A program made the translations under genes and the position numbers. This document shows positions 9,643 to 21,960 of a DNA stretch of 64,000 bases, piece by piece; within the stretch, counting starts at the first letter, position 1; every line of letters starts with the position of its first letter. This DNA is from Oxyruncus cristatus (taxonomy: Eukaryota; Chordata; Aves; Passeriformes; Cotingidae). Under the pieces are notes generated by a model. That model ran no database searches and was not told the origin of the DNA. It saw nothing but the letters and a program-made list of their open reading frames with translations. Location: the NCBI GenBank assembly GCA_013399855.1, contig VXAY01002323.1, forward strand, positions 615,735 through 679,734. Reading direction: 5' to 3'.

Positions 9643-12600
9643 ACTCTTTGACCTACTGTTTCTGTCACCCTTTTTGTTAACAGGAGCCTCTTGCCTCCCC
9701 AGGCCCCTGGAGATGCACACTCAGGGCCCACTCACTTTACGCTTCTGGGAACGGGCACAACACAAATCATTAAATAGCAGTAAAATGGACAAGAGCAGTA
9801 ATTAGAGGAGCTAATGGCTGCTCCAAGCAGGGCAGTCTGTCCGCATTAGTACAGCCATTCAGTTCAGAACATCTTAACAACAACGTTTTCTTCTGAGTGT
9901 GCCTGTGCAAGGTCAGGCAAAAATAGTAGCACGGTGAGAAGGAAATCTTTAAGATGAGCACTCAGGGAACCATCAGTAATACAGGCAACATCAAGCACTC
10001 TGTGGAGAACACAGGGTCCCCAACTGAGTATTCAAATATAAATTGGTCAACCAGGAGCATTTGAAACCAATTACTTCTTTCCCAAGCTATTGTAATGGAA
10101 TGATTATGCAAGCGGATGGAAAGGGGAGAATTAAATGCACTGGAGGAAGCGTGGGAGGACAGCAGCTCACTCAGTGATAAGATGTACTCTGGGCTTTTAA
10201 TAAATAGCAACAAATTGCACATAACCAGTTAAACTCAAGCAGTGAGGCAAGTACTTTCCTGAACTGGGTGCAAAAAAAACCTATTCTCATCCTTGTTGGC
10301 TTCAAAAAAAATAATAATTTCAGCCAGCACCGAGGTGCCAGGCTATTTCTTGTTATCTGACATGTCTCAGAAAGGGAGCTTGTCATCAGCTCCTCAAATT
10401 GAGTCATCAGTACTGAAATGACTGCCCTAAAATACTTCTTTCTCTGCTCAGTACTGTGTGCACGTATGTGATTTGATGTAGGTTTTTAATGCATGCTACA
10501 AAAGAATTTCTCTTCCCAGCCCCTGCAGCAGCAAAGCCCAAGGTTCTCAGGAGAGACGGAGAGACCAAGGCTCCTCCTGAAGCTGAATTCAGTCTTGTTT
10601 TAGGTCTTGTTTTTTATTATTATCCATAACCTTTTCACACAATCTGGCATGAAACAATTCTGACAAGTTTATTAAAGCCTTTTGTTATTACACTTGACAT
10701 TTATGAAGGGTAGATGATAAATAAGCAGAGGAATGACACGTTTGCAAGAAATGCAGGCCCTGGTGAGAAAGCCTTTTCCCCAGCCTCCTTTTTAAATGAT
10801 ATCTACCCTCTGCAGTCATGCCCGCCTTTCTAAGGAGAAAAAAAAAAGTAGTTTCCCTGTACTTGAGCAAACAGTTTGATCCTGCTTTTGAATTCCCAAC
10901 ATCATGGCTTCTGTTTCCAAGCCACAGAGATCTTATGCAAGTGAAGATTATCGTTTTATTTAAGCACCGAGACAAAGGGCAGCGAGCAGGAAAATCAGGC
11001 TGAAACGAAACACATTTTGACACCAACTGGGCTGGTTTGAGAGCTCTTCACTAACCACTACAGCCACTGCCAGGGAACAACAGGGAAAGCACAGCACAGT
11101 CTCTGTAACACGCACACTGAAAGCACACCATTCATCAGAACACTGTTCTACTCCGCAGGAACACGGAAGAAAATCACATGCAGTAAATCTCCTCAGGGTA
11201 CTCTGTGCCTCTCAGAATATTTGAGACAGAAATAATGACAAATAATACAAATGAAGGGCTGATATTTTTTGGACGCAGCAGATGTGGTTCATCACAGGCT
11301 CGTGCTTTGGTTCATCAGGAATCATCGGGTCAGTGTCGAAACCACATCAGATGGGACCACAGTGATTTAAGCCCATGTGGAAGGAAGCTTTATCCCACTG
11401 CAAACACAGGTTTGTTTCCCATGGAATCAACAGTGGAGACAGGATGGAGTTTGGTGTTATCCCAGCCCAGAGACAAAACGTGGCCAGGAAGGCTGAACAG
11501 ACCCCTGAGGCAGAAGTGTTCCCAAGTCTCCATATTTGGGCCAGTCCTAACAGAAGGAGGGTTTTTTATATTGATAAACTTGAATTCTTTTGCCTTTTGG
11601 TCTGTGTTTCCAAGCAAGGAGCCTCAGGATTTTCCACAGACTACCAGGCAGCTGCTTTGTTAGTGTCTGCCTGTTATTGCCACTGCTGTTTGCTGCCTCC
11701 TGAGTGTCAGTTCACTGATAGTTCTATAATTCTGTATTTTGGTGCTCCAGCAGGGCAGGGAAACAAAAACTGAGGGCTCTAGGCTGGCAGATGGTAACAG
11801 CCCAGTGAGACTCATCCTCTGGGCTTTGCTGCTGGCCAGCTGTGGGAGCAGTCCTGAGATGCTTTTCTCCTCCTTAGCTTTCCAGTTGTGGTAGAGATGG
11901 GAACACAGGACAAGAGGAGCTGTTGTTGGGGTGTGTTTGTACAGCATCTGTCTCGGGGATCTCAGCCAGGACCAGCAGCAATACAGCAAGGAACAAACAG
12001 TGGGGGATATTCAGTTTGGAATTTAGGAATTAACCCTAAAGCCCATCATCTCCTGTGTGCACTCACCTTTCACTCAGACTGTAAACCCAGCGTGGACACC
12101 TTTTCCTTCTCACCTCTGCCTACAGAACCCAGGCAAGGACCGCCCTGTTCCATTCCTTCCCTCCCCTTGGAGCTCTGCCACGGCCTGGAGACTGTGCACA
12201 CAAACCCAGGATGGTTTTTGGAAGAGGCTGAGAGGACAAAACCTAGAAGGTCAGGCCCTGCCCTGGCGCAGTGATAGCAAATCCAGCCTTGCTCATTATT
12301 CCAAATCAAAGCCAACCTCAGGAGACTCAACAGCCTGCCTGGATGGGATGGTGCTGCCCCAGGGAGAAGTAAAGCCAGGGGTTGTGTGAGGGAACAGCCA
12401 TTTTGGTGCTGGTGGACTCTCCCCATAATCCAGGAAGAGTTCACAGCTGCTCCGAAGTGCCACGCTGGCCAGGTCCCAAGGGATGCAGAGGCTTGACCTC
12501 CAGGTGCTCAGACTGGAGGAGCTGGAGCTGCTGGCAAAGCAGGCATTTCTCAGAACTCACCTTAAATCAGGCAGGAAACAGGATCCAGGGGGATGTTTGA

Positions 12601-12980
12601 AAAGGTGAGGTGAAAACACAGTTACAGGGCCTGTCACACACTCGGGTCACATGGAGGTCTCAGCACAGCCCAGTGTTTGCAGGAGTAACCACTCAAAGGA
12701 TCTAAAAAGGGTGAGTGGAAAGGAATAAATCCATAAATGTCACCAGGGATGTGGAGCAACTGCAAAACCCTGCATCCATCACTGGTTCCTCACACAGACT
12801 GCGTTCTTCAGCAATTAGGACAGGGCTGCTGGGTGATTTCCTTGCCATTATTGGATTATTTAAAGGGTGGGACGATGCCATAAATGGAAGTGATCTGCAT
12901 CTGAAAATGGGCTTTGGGAAAAGGAAAATTCTCCACTCTGATCAGTTTAGTGAGATTTTCCGTGGCACTTTCTACTGGGG
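9643..12980. other. unique noncoding sequence with candidate regulatory block
   Basis: No exon recognised. About 9760-10260 is repeat-free and AT-rich, with homeodomain-type cores (AGTAATTAGAGG, GAGCTAATGG, TTTTAATAAATAG) and a C/EBP- or POU-like site (TGATTATGCAAG near 10110). I infer a possible conserved element there. 10600-10690 is T-rich. The overlapping frames at 11205-11773 and 11888-12444 run on both strands with no domain, and I do not accept them as genes. Confidence 0.45.
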
Positions 12981-13061
12981 AAAAAGAAAAGAAAAGAAAA
13001 GAAAAGAAAAGAAAAGAAAAGAAAAGAAAAGAAAAGAAAAGAAAAGAAAAGAAAAGAAAAA
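12981..13061. repeat. (GAAAA)n microsatellite
   Basis: About 16 perfect GAAAA pentamers. It makes open frames reading KKRKE repeats on one strand and FLFFS repeats on the other, both artefacts of the pentamer. Confidence 0.98.
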
Positions 13062-14611
13062 TCAACTGTGTTTCATGGTCAGGCAGCAAAGTCCGAGTCA
13101 GGCCCCTCAGAGCTCCCAGGGCAAGGGTTCTGGAATATCCAAGTTCAGGAAAGCCTGAGTGAACTGAGGGGTTGGCCTTCGAGTGCAGGAATTTTCTTTG
13201 GGATAGAAGTTCTGATTTGGATCGTGTCTAAATACTGTGAACTGGCCCCAAAAAAGGCCCGGCCTAAACAAGAGGGGAGTGGTACAGCTGAGCAAACAGG
13301 TTTGTACCACCTGTGTCGGGCAGGAATGATGCTGAGAAAATGCAGGAGCGCTGAACAGGTTAAACTCTGGGAGATTAATTTTATTTTATTTTATTTTTTG
13401 GTTAAAAAATACAAGAAATATTGAGGGTTTCTATATAGAAAACAATGCCAAAGTTCTGTCACAAAGCAAAGGCTTTCGAATAGGTTTTCTCTGAGGCTAC
13501 TGAAAACCCACATGGCATGAAAATATCACTATTACTGGGAGTCTTTAACCCTGTACAGGAGTCAGAACAGCACAAAAACCCAGAGCAAGCCCAGGAGCAG
13601 CAGTGATGGAGCACGAAATCCCCCTCAGACCTTGCATGTGCATCAGGGGAGGGTGCCAACAGTGTCAGCCAGCAGAGATTATTTTCTTTCATATCATGCT
13701 TAAAAATGCCAATAATTAAGATTATTTCAAAGACAGGCTAAGGAGCATCAGTATTTCTTTTTTTTTTTATGATTTCACTATTTGGTTACTGATGATTTTA
13801 AGAGCTGACTCTGTAATAACTGCACCCTATAATGCTTCTTGAGCACAAAAATCTCACCATAGCCTCACAACAGCCCTCACAATGAGCCTTTTGCTCTCTG
13901 CAATATTAAAATACTAAGTACAAATACAGTCAAAGTGAGATTAGAATTACTACTGCCCTGACAGTGCTAGAAATTATTCAGGTTGTTGCAAATTAAACGG
14001 AAAAATAAAAATAAAATAAATATCTAGTATGTACCTTGTGGGTCATTTTGTCTCTCCCTACCAGGAACGTTCCAGGGAGTGAGTTCCAAATAACCCCATG
14101 CACAACATTACCGCTTTTAAATCGTCCTACATGTGGTCGTAAAAGTTGATTCAGAAGACAAATTTCCCACCGTTTGCCATCACAGAGCACATCCCGAGGT
14201 CACCCCGGCCCGTGCCAGAGACATTCAGCTGAATTTCGTAGGCAGATGCCAACAGCAGAGACTGAGAGCACATTAAGCACCGAGCCACTGTCAGAGCAGC
14301 ACATGCAGCAGATAAAGAAAACCTTTACGAGCAGCAGGATGGACCGAAGCCGAGAGGAAACAATCCCAGCAGTCGTGTTTGCAGGTACCTCCCCAAACTG
14401 TGGCCTTTGGCTGCTTTTATTTTGAAAAAAAAAAAAAAAGAAAAAAAAAAGTGGTGAATGTATGAGAGAAATCCAAGCCTCAGGTACTTAATTTCTGCAT
14501 TCCTTTGATGATCAAAGCCCTTCACGTGGTTCACAGCAATTCTGATCTAACAAGACACAATGCTTGTCTACAGCCCAATCTTAAACACCAGTCTCGGTGT
14601 GGAAATGGGGC
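13062..14611. other. unique noncoding sequence with short simple tracts
   Basis: Holds a short (TTTTA)n tract at 13378-13398, T runs near 13757-13767 and A-rich sequence at 14425-14451. No gene or RNA recognised. Confidence 0.5.
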
Positions 14612-14683
14612 AGAAAATCACGGAATCCCAGCACGGTTTGGGTTGGAGGGGACCTTAAAGCTCACCTCGTTCCACCCAACAGA
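14612..14683 (-). mobile_element. CR1 3' end fragment
   Basis: Only the last ~70 bases of a CR1, in reverse orientation: TCACGGAATCCCAGCACGG, GGTTTGGGTTGGAGGGGACC, then TTAAAGCTCACCTCGTTCCA. This is the extreme of 5' truncation in the window. Confidence 0.88.
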
Positions 14684-16283
14684 AGCCAGAGAATTCTGAA
14701 CAAAGTAAAAAAAAAAAAAAGCCAAAAGGTTATTTCCCACCCCACTCCCGCCCAAGTTTTATTTCTGGTGAGTTTTAATCGTGGTATCTGGCGCTTCTCT
14801 GTAGGTTTTGGGACATTCCAAAGAGGCAAATTACCTCCCCCCTGCTCCCAAAACAGCAGATCTCGACTGGGAAGTGTTTGTCTCCAACCAGGAAGATTCA
14901 ACCTCTGCGTGGCAATGACAAGGAAGCTCCCGGGGAGAACAAGATGATGGACATCCCTGAACGAGTGGTTTTGCTTTTTGTTCAGGCCTTCTCTCACTCC
15001 TCCATCAGCCTGGGAGATGAGTCATCAACCCTGTACTTTGTGTGATGTCCTGAGCAGCCTCTCTGAATTCCTTCTGCGTTTTTTAAACTGTCGGGACGTG
15101 CCCAAAGCCACGCTGAGGCCTCTGCTAATTATCTCAGAGCAAACAACCCTCCTCAGCTAGAGCAGCTCGATGGGAAGGCCTTTGGTATTTTTAGTACAAA
15201 GCCTCTGCTGCCTTTCAGAGTCGTTTAAAACACTGCTTTGGTTTGAATATTGAATTGTTGGAGCCTGTAATAAAGGGCTCTCCGAGGGGGTCAGGGCCAA
15301 CCTTCCTGGTTCTGCCATTCCCCTGCAGTGTTTCACAGGCAGATGTGAGACTGTGCACAAATAAATCCACTCACAGGCATCCATTTCTAAGATGGGAGTC
15401 CTGAAGGCAGAGGGGGTGGTGGGATACTCTTAAAATCAATTAAAACTAATTATTGAAGAGCAGGTGCAGCTGCTGGGGCTCTAAACATTGGACTTCTCCT
15501 GAAAAATCCATCCTGCTACTCCTCTTAAGAATATCAACGTAGCACAGGGTTGGGGAGGATGACAAATGAAATGCTAAACAGAAAAACAAAATACTAAAAA
15601 CATGCTTTAAAATGGAAAGTGATGTCAAGCCAGTCGGGTTCGGTCTTCGAAATGAAATATAACGCAAAGCAAATTAATAGGCTCAATGAAATAAATGGAT
15701 CCAATTGTCAGGGACAATTCTGTGAGCCAAAATTAGTTGCCAGATGACTTGAGCATTCAGAGCTGTTAACCTTGAACTGGGGAAAAAATTCTTTTTCAGT
15801 GAGTTAATGCAAGAGTAACAAACAGCAACTGCGTTTGACAAACCAGGTAAGCAATTCCCATCCTTAAAATTCCTTTTCTCTGGGATAGCTCTGGCCGTAA
15901 GGTGGGGACAGACACAGGCCATCACTCCACGTGCTTTCCTGTAGCCCCTCTAACAACCACAAAACCAAGTTCCCAAGTCAGATTCATAAGCCCTGCCTGG
16001 AAGAATTCACCCCACCCAGCGTCAGATGGACACAAACCCCACAAGGGGAACAAGCTGAGCTGCAGCACTAAAGCTTGAACCCTGCTGGACTGGCACTGCT
16101 TTCAAAAGAAAAATTAAGGGGTCAGAATCTTCTCACGAGCAGCACCAAGGCTCAGTGTGGATCTGCACAACTCACAGCCCTTCTGGAGGTTCAGACACCT
16201 GCCAGCCAAGCTGAGACACTCAACCACTGCTGACCTCGGATATGATCCAGTTCACTGATAAGCCCACAGCCCATGTTCTGTTC
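14684..16283. other. unique noncoding sequence
   Basis: No gene or named repeat seen. An A run lies at 14708-14720. Short frames are unremarkable. Confidence 0.5.
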
Positions 16284-16289
16284 TTCCCC

Positions 16290-16681
16290 TGTTGGGAACC
16301 TTTTGGGTAGAAACTTCTGTGGACCAGCTGCTGACAGTTTAGGGAAAGTTTTGGAATTGAAGTTCACGTAACAAGAGGCAGCTGCTGGATGGTTTTGAGA
16401 AAGTTTTGTAGCCGAAGGTCAGTAACGTAACAAGAATTAGATAAACAAGATGTTGTAGTTAGGTGTGAAGGAAGAGGATTTTAAAATAAAGATATGCTAT
16501 CCATCCAATAAGAATATAGTGTTAGGCGTGTGAACAGTTTATGTAACCAATCAAGTATTAAATAATTGTGTGCATTAACTGTATGAAAGACAACTGGGCT
16601 CATAATAAAGTCGGAGCTTCCTTATCATCATGTTGGTGTGTGCGTGAAGTCTCCCGGGGGGGCCTTGCATGTGGAACTTTA
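16290..16681 (+). mobile_element. solo LTR of an alpha/beta-type (ERVK-like) endogenous retrovirus
   Basis: A 392-bp segment starting TGTTGGGAACC, flanked by a perfect 6-bp duplication TTCCCC at 16284-16289 and 16682-16687. It has a CCAAT box near 16547, a TATA-like ATTAAATAA near 16556, and an AATAAA polyadenylation signal at 16604-16609. A TTGGTGTGTG stretch follows at 16633, resembling the start of U5 in avian alpharetroviruses. A 6-bp duplication is typical of this class. The right end reads CTTTA instead of the usual CA, so the terminal dinucleotide has changed or the boundary is off by a base or two. No internal genes are present. Confidence 0.75.
16604..16609 (+). terminator. AATAAA polyadenylation signal of the LTR
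   Basis: AATAAA follows the CCAAT and TATA-like elements by about 50 bases and precedes a TTGGTGTG motif. This order matches the compact U3-R-U5 layout of avian alpharetrovirus-like LTRs. Confidence 0.65.
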
Positions 16682-16687
16682 TTCCCC

Positions 16688-18205
16688 CGTCCGTTGGAAC
16701 AGCTAAACACAAGCAATGTCCAGTTTAAAACCCGGAGCCTGACAATATCCCGCTTCTTTGGCATTTACCACAGAGTCTCAGCCTCCCCACTGCCTGGGAC
16801 CTTTGAGTCCCTGTCGCTGCTCATGGGGTTTGAGAAGAAACCCCTCCTTGGAGCTTGTAGTTACAGGTTCAGGCAGTTCTATGGCCAAGGATTTCTGGGG
16901 CTTTCTACCAGAAGTTCCTGCTCCTCTTGCTGGAACATCTGTAATTCACAGAAATACAAATCAGCCAGGGTTTGCAGCCTGTTTTACAAAACCCCCTTGC
17001 CAGGAGACTCAAATATTGTAATTCTCTCTCGCTGTCTCATGCCAGACGCACCCGCAGATGAAGGCAGTCGGTGCCCTCTCAAACACCCGTGTTCTGAGGC
17101 TCTCCATGAACTCTGTGTCCTACCCTTGGGCTGGGGAATGTCAAGCAGCTCACCTCCCAGACAGCACAGGGAGGAATCAAACACAGCTCGTGCCTTCACA
17201 GCAGATCCCGGGCACACACTGACTGATTCCCTCCCCTGGGCCCAGCGTGCTCTGCCCAAGATATTTCTGACAGACAATTCAAAACCCCAGTTCCTCCCAC
17301 TTGCACACCTCCAGTCGTGTCAGGCAAATCACCCTTCCTCATCTCCCCATGACTTTCAGCTCCATCTGCATCACACTTAATTTTTTATTTTTTTTTTTGC
17401 CTGTTGCCTATTTGAAATGGAGAGAGGTACCCAAAAATAGCAAAGGTGATTTGTACTCCAGCTGCACAAACCCTTCAGTATTTCTTCTGCTGAGCTGCTG
17501 TGTCCCAGCCTATTTCTCTTCTTGCCCAGGAGAGGAGGGGATTCATTATCAGGTGAAATAATCCCCCTTTGCAGAATTAATCAAGTTCTTTGCCATCTCC
17601 AGAAGAAAGAGGATCTATTAAACACGTATTATTAACAATAACAAATGCTCCAAACCTCTGGGTACTGCTCAACATCCCCAGGAAAAACCATTAGCATAAA
17701 ACCCACATTCTTAAATTCGGAAGAAATAAAGCTTGGGAAGGGTTTGGTTATGATGGCAGGGATATCTATCAGGGAAACCCATTATGATGAAGAGAAGCAC
17801 TTAAAGCACAGAAGGGCTTTGACAAAAAGCAGTCAAAACGTTTTCATCAAGAATAATGTATGTGCACTGCAACTCCCAGCTCACAAACACACCAACAGAC
17901 ACACGAGAGCCTTTTCCATTTTATTTGCATCTTGCTCAAGTGGTTACCAGAGTGTCGAGTTTATTTTTCCCCTTTGTTCCCTTTAAACAGTATTTCACAC
18001 AGACAATTCAGGGCCTTTGATTCCCCAGTCACAGCAACACAGGGATCTTTGTCCCTGTTCCATCAGCTGAGACTCCAAATGACCCATCAGCTCCACTCCA
18101 GTTCTCTGCCTGTGGAGGAGCCTCTCTGAAGCTCATCACTGGCCCTGGCCTGCAAACAGCCCTGGCGTGGCTTCACAAAGGAAGAGAAAGGGAGAAGAAG
18201 GGATT
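16688..18205. other. unique noncoding sequence
   Basis: A 270-codon frame spans 16568-17380, but it starts inside the solo LTR, crosses its right boundary and has no domain, so I treat it as chance. A T-rich patch lies at 17379-17399. Nothing else recognised. Confidence 0.5.
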
Positions 18206-18746
18206 GTGCCCCTCTGCCCCCTCGGGTGAGACCCCCCTGCAGAGCTGCTCCAGCCCTGGGGAACAGCACAGCGAGGACACGGAGCTGCTGGAGAGAGTCC
18301 AGAGGAGGCACCGGGATAATCAGAGGGATGGAGCAGCTCTGCTGGCAGAGTTGGGATTGTTCAGCCCGGAGAAAAAAAGGATCCAGGGAGACCTCATTGT
18401 GGCCTTCCAGGACCTGAAGGAGCCAACAGGAAAAATGGAGAGAGACTATTCATAAGGGCCTGAAGCAACAGGACAAGGGGAATGGCTTCCCACTGCCAGA
18501 GGGCAGGGATAGGTGGGATAGTGGGAAGGAATTCCTCCCTGGGAGGGGGGTGGGGTCACCCAGAGAAGCTGTCTCATCCCTGGGTGTGTCCAAGGCCAGG
18601 TTGGATGGGGCTTGGAGCAGCCTGGGAGAGTGGAAGGTGTCCCATGGCAGGGGGTGGAACGAGATGATCTTCCAGTCTCCCTTCCAATCCTATCCGAACC
18701 AATCCAAACAGGATCATTCCCTGATCCCATGATGATTCCGTGGAAA
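18206..18746 (+). mobile_element. CR1 retrotransposon, long 3' portion
   Basis: About 540 bases of CR1 untranslated 3' region: CTGCTGGAGAGAGTCCAGAG, GACCTCATTGTGGCCTTCCA, GGGGAATGGCTTCCCACTGC, AATTCCTCCCTGGGAGG, the GTGTCCCATGGCAGGGGGTG block, and a decayed tail to GATTCCGTGG. The central part is the CR1 type in which 'CAGGACCTGAAGGAGCC' replaces the block seen in the 25704 copy. Confidence 0.95.
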
Positions 18747-19885
18747 AACTGGCCCGGGGTGCTCTGCTGGTGAGATTCCTTGTCTCCACTCCCTCTGCCA
18801 TCAGGAGTAAGGCGGGAAGTGGGAAACAAACCACCTTCAGGGACGGCTCCTTCCCAAGCCCGGGGTCACAGTGGGCCCCTCGCGTGCAGAGCTGAGCAAG
18901 TAACACCCCGAAGGGCCGGGGAGCCACAACTCCCCTCCCTCTCATCTGATTCATCTTTTCACAGGGACCCAACGGAGCAGGAGGTCTGCACCCAAACCCG
19001 GGGGAGCCCTCAGGCTGCTCAGACACCAGGGACAGACACGGGCAGTGACCGCTCTCACCAGGGAATCCTAAGTAAGGATTTAATGTTATTCATTTACTTC
19101 TCTTCCCTGTAACCCCGGCACAGCGACACCTCCACAGCCTTGGAGTGCTGATCTGAGGAATAATTTCAGTATCTCCTCCCAGAGCTGGTGAGGATTCGCC
19201 AGCTGGAGCTTGTCTTGGGAACCAGGAGTCACAAAGAGCAGCAAAACAGAAGCCACAGAGGAAAAGCTGCTTCTCCCAACCAGCTCCAGAACCATCTGGG
19301 TCCCTCCAAAGCATCAAGACCTTTTAAGTGATGCCTGCAAAAGGAATTCATAGGGAAATCCTCTTGAGACAGTCATAGTTTGATTTTTATGTGCTAAACC
19401 TGAGTCCACTATGGAAACCCTGAAATACGGGATTGAGAAAAGGGAAAGGCAAGAGGGAAAGAGCAGAAAATCCTGGCAATTCCAAGAAGTTTAAACAGCA
19501 GAGGAAGCAAAAAGAAAAAAGGTAAACCAAAATAATTTCAGCTGTTTCACTTCTGCCTTTCTCTGAGCATAAAGGAGAACAAAGTCAAACCAAGCTGCAA
19601 CAGCTTCTTGGAAGAGCTGGTGACTGATTTATTTTTACAGCCTCGTTTAGCCCCTTTCCTTCCCCTAAAACACATGGGCAAAAAGTAGAAAAAAAGGACC
19701 AAATAAGTCTGTCTGCTCTGCGATTTCCACAATTTAGAAAATTAAACCAGGCTGAAAAAAAAAAACAAACCTACAGGAAGCCACTGGCTGGGGAAGGATC
19801 CCTGGACAGTCACTGTGTGGTTTATGACAACTGTTTCATGCACTGCTGGGTCACTCTGCATCTGTGGAAGCAGACGGAGAAATTT
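18747..19885. other. unique noncoding sequence
   Basis: No gene or named repeat recognised. A purine-rich patch lies at 19430-19520. Confidence 0.5.
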
Positions 19886-20069
19886 AGACACCGAGGAAAA
19901 AAATGAACAATCTTGCAAAGCTTTTTCTTTTTATCAATCACTGGGGAAAGAAAAAAAAAAAAAAAAAAAAAAAAACCTAAAAATTCAGTTAGTTCTCATA
20001 AGGGAGTTAATTCAGAAGCTGAAATGAACCTGTTGACTGAGAGAACTCCAGAGGCTTTTGAACCTGCCA
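19886..20069 (+). repeat. unnamed ~160-bp repeat, copy 1
   Basis: Starts AGACACCGAGG and runs through ATCTTGCAAAGC, a 25-base A run at 19951-19975 and GTTAATTCAGAAGC, ending GAACCTGCCA. It matches 21519-21680 end to end: 72 of the last 79 bases agree. I do not recognise the family. The internal A run is much longer in this copy. No clear target duplication flanks it, so this could be the source locus or an older insertion. Confidence 0.7.
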
Positions 20070-21483
20070 AGGTTCATCAGTGAACCTGCACACGCACATC
20101 AGTGAACATCAAAGGGTTTCCAAAGGCACTGCAGTGGATCTGGCAGCAGGAAATCAGAAGCCACAGAGGTAGTGTTCTCCCCAGAATATTATTACCAAGG
20201 CAAATGGATTAACTGAAGGTCTCCCAGGAGAGGTCCTGGATCCACTGGCATCATCCATGTCCCCACGGTCCCCGAGGCCACCAGCACAAGGCAGGGACCC
20301 ATCCTGATTGCTCCAACACTTCCACTCAGCCCCATTCTGCCACATACTAAATATTTATTTTTTCTTTTCTGTGAATAGGTCCATTAAAAATCCATGAAAT
20401 TCAGGGGAACAAGCACTCCCCTGCTTTGAGCTACAAGCAAAGCAAAACACAAACACAGCTTTGGAAGAACCAACAGCTGAGCCAAGAGACCTTTTGTGCC
20501 TCGCATTCGTCACGACGTGATGAATGCACCGTGCTTAATAGATCTCACACATTTTCACATATGGCTGGGTATTTTTAAAGGGTTTATGCATTTCATTTCG
20601 TTCCTTTCTTGTTTTAGCTGCCTTTCATGGTTCTTCTGCCTCCTAGAAAACTCTGAAGTGTGTATTTCATCAATAAGGACTAACTTCCAAAGGAAAATAT
20701 TCCTCTCCGTTTGTGAGGGAAACCACTGCTTTAACCTCTCCCAAGATGAACTATTGCTCCTAGAAACGGGAGAAGGAAATAAAAGGCTCCTGAGTTGGGC
20801 TTCAAAAGTCTGGTTTCCATATGATAGAGCCTGGGATAAAAATATATCGAATAAGACCGTGTGTTTGAGGCCTCAGCATGAAAGAAGCTCAGACCGCAGA
20901 CAAAATTTCTGCAGCCCAACCTGTTTTTCTCAGCCCAGCCCTTCAGAACAGACCCTGAAACTCCAGCCCTTCTTCACACCCTCACACCATTTATTACCTG
21001 TATTTCCAATATTCCAAGAGACACTTTAATCACCACGCTGTGCTTTAATTGTTATTAGCATTTAGATTATATGGTAATCTCGCAGCCAGAAGTCAATATT
21101 AAATTACTGCCCTTGCCCACTGAAGAGTAATATCCATGGAGCAGAGCTGAAACGTGGTTTAAAGTTTCAGTTCCATTTTATGTCCTAATTACTCTGGAAT
21201 GTTATGAAAGGACTGTAACATCACACATATATTCCTGTCAGCCCACAGGCAGCTTTATAGTAACATTACAGGAGTGTATTGAGCTCGTTACAGGGGAGCA
21301 GAAGTGAAGTGATACAGAGGAACTGCTCGCTGTTAATAAAACCATGTTGGTTTGTGCCTCCCATCCGTCCCCATTTTCCAGGATTTCAGAGTTAAACTGG
21401 ATTGTCAGAGACAGTCGCGCAGCAGGGAGGTGGTTTCTGGCTCTCCAGCTGCTGCGGAGAGCCAGATCCTGACAGATCCTTAG
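20070..21483. other. unique noncoding sequence with candidate regulatory block
   Basis: About 20990-21330 is repeat-free and AT-rich, with GCTTTAATTG, TTATTAGCATTTAG and CCTAATTACTC cores, and may be a conserved regulatory element (inference). A 177-codon frame at 20496-21029 has no domain and ends in this AT-rich block, so I do not accept it. Confidence 0.45.
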
Positions 21484-21514
21484 AGAATCATGGAAAAGTT
21501 GGGGTTGGAAGGGG
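21484..21514 (-). mobile_element. CR1 3' terminus, split from 21681-21960
   Basis: GAATCATGGAAAAG followed by TTGGGGTTGGAAGGGG is the reverse-complemented CR1 end. In an intact copy the next bases would be the ACCTCTGGGGATC block, which instead appears after a 162-bp insertion. Confidence 0.85.
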
Positions 21515-21518
21515 TCAG

Positions 21519-21680
21519 AGACCGAGAAACAAAAAAGGAACTATCTTGCAAAGCTTTTTTTTTTTTTTCTTTTTAAACCACTGAAAAAAAATAATGAATT
21601 CAGTTCTCATAAGAGAGTTAATTCAGAAGTCGAAATGAACCTGTTGACCGAGAAAACTCCAGAGGCTTTTGAAGCCGCCA
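21519..21680 (+). repeat. unnamed ~160-bp repeat, copy 2, inserted in a CR1
   Basis: Starts AGACCGAG and ends GAAGCCGCCA, the same endpoints as copy 1. It interrupts a CR1. GGAAGGGGTCAG lies just before it (21507-21518) and GGAAGGGCAG just after (21681-21690), which look like a 10-12-bp target-site duplication with a small indel. It is therefore an insertion younger than that CR1. A length of ~160 bp and long duplications would suit a SINE-like or processed-transcript insertion, but there is no tRNA-like A/B box I can defend. Confidence 0.72.
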
Positions 21681-21960
21681 GGAAGGGCAGGGACCTCTGG
21701 GGATCACCCAGCCCTACCCCCTGCCCAGGCAGGGCCACCTGGAGCAGGTGACACAGGGACACATCCCGTGGGTTTGGAATGTCTCCGGAGAGGGAGGCTC
21801 CACACCCTCCCTGGGCAGTTCCACGCTCTGCCACCCCCGTGGAAAGAAGTTTGAGGTGGAACTTGCTGTGTTTTAATCTATTGCTCCTTGGCAATCCTGG
21901 CGCTGGGCACCACTGGGAAGAGCCTGGCACCGTCCCTCTGGCCCCTGGCACACCCAGCTC
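21681..21960 (-). mobile_element. CR1 retrotransposon, remainder of split copy
   Basis: Continues the CR1 of 21484-21514: GGACCTCTGGGGATCACCCA, CAGGCAGGGCCACCTGGAGC, GGGTTTGGAATGTCTCCGGA, GAAAGAAGTTTGAGGTGGAA and GCGCTGGGCACCACTGGG, all in reverse orientation. This is a different CR1 subfamily from its neighbours, the one with the TGGAATGTCTCC phrase. Confidence 0.92.

Noticed and set aside
12715..13162. Lysine-rich frames of 147 and 82 codons
   Set aside because: Their core is the (GAAAA)n microsatellite.
16568..17380. 270-codon plus-strand frame
   Set aside because: Begins inside the solo LTR, crosses its boundary into unique DNA and shows no recognisable domain.
20496..21029. 177-codon plus-strand frame
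   Set aside because: No domain, ends in an AT-rich block, and no convincing splice or start context.
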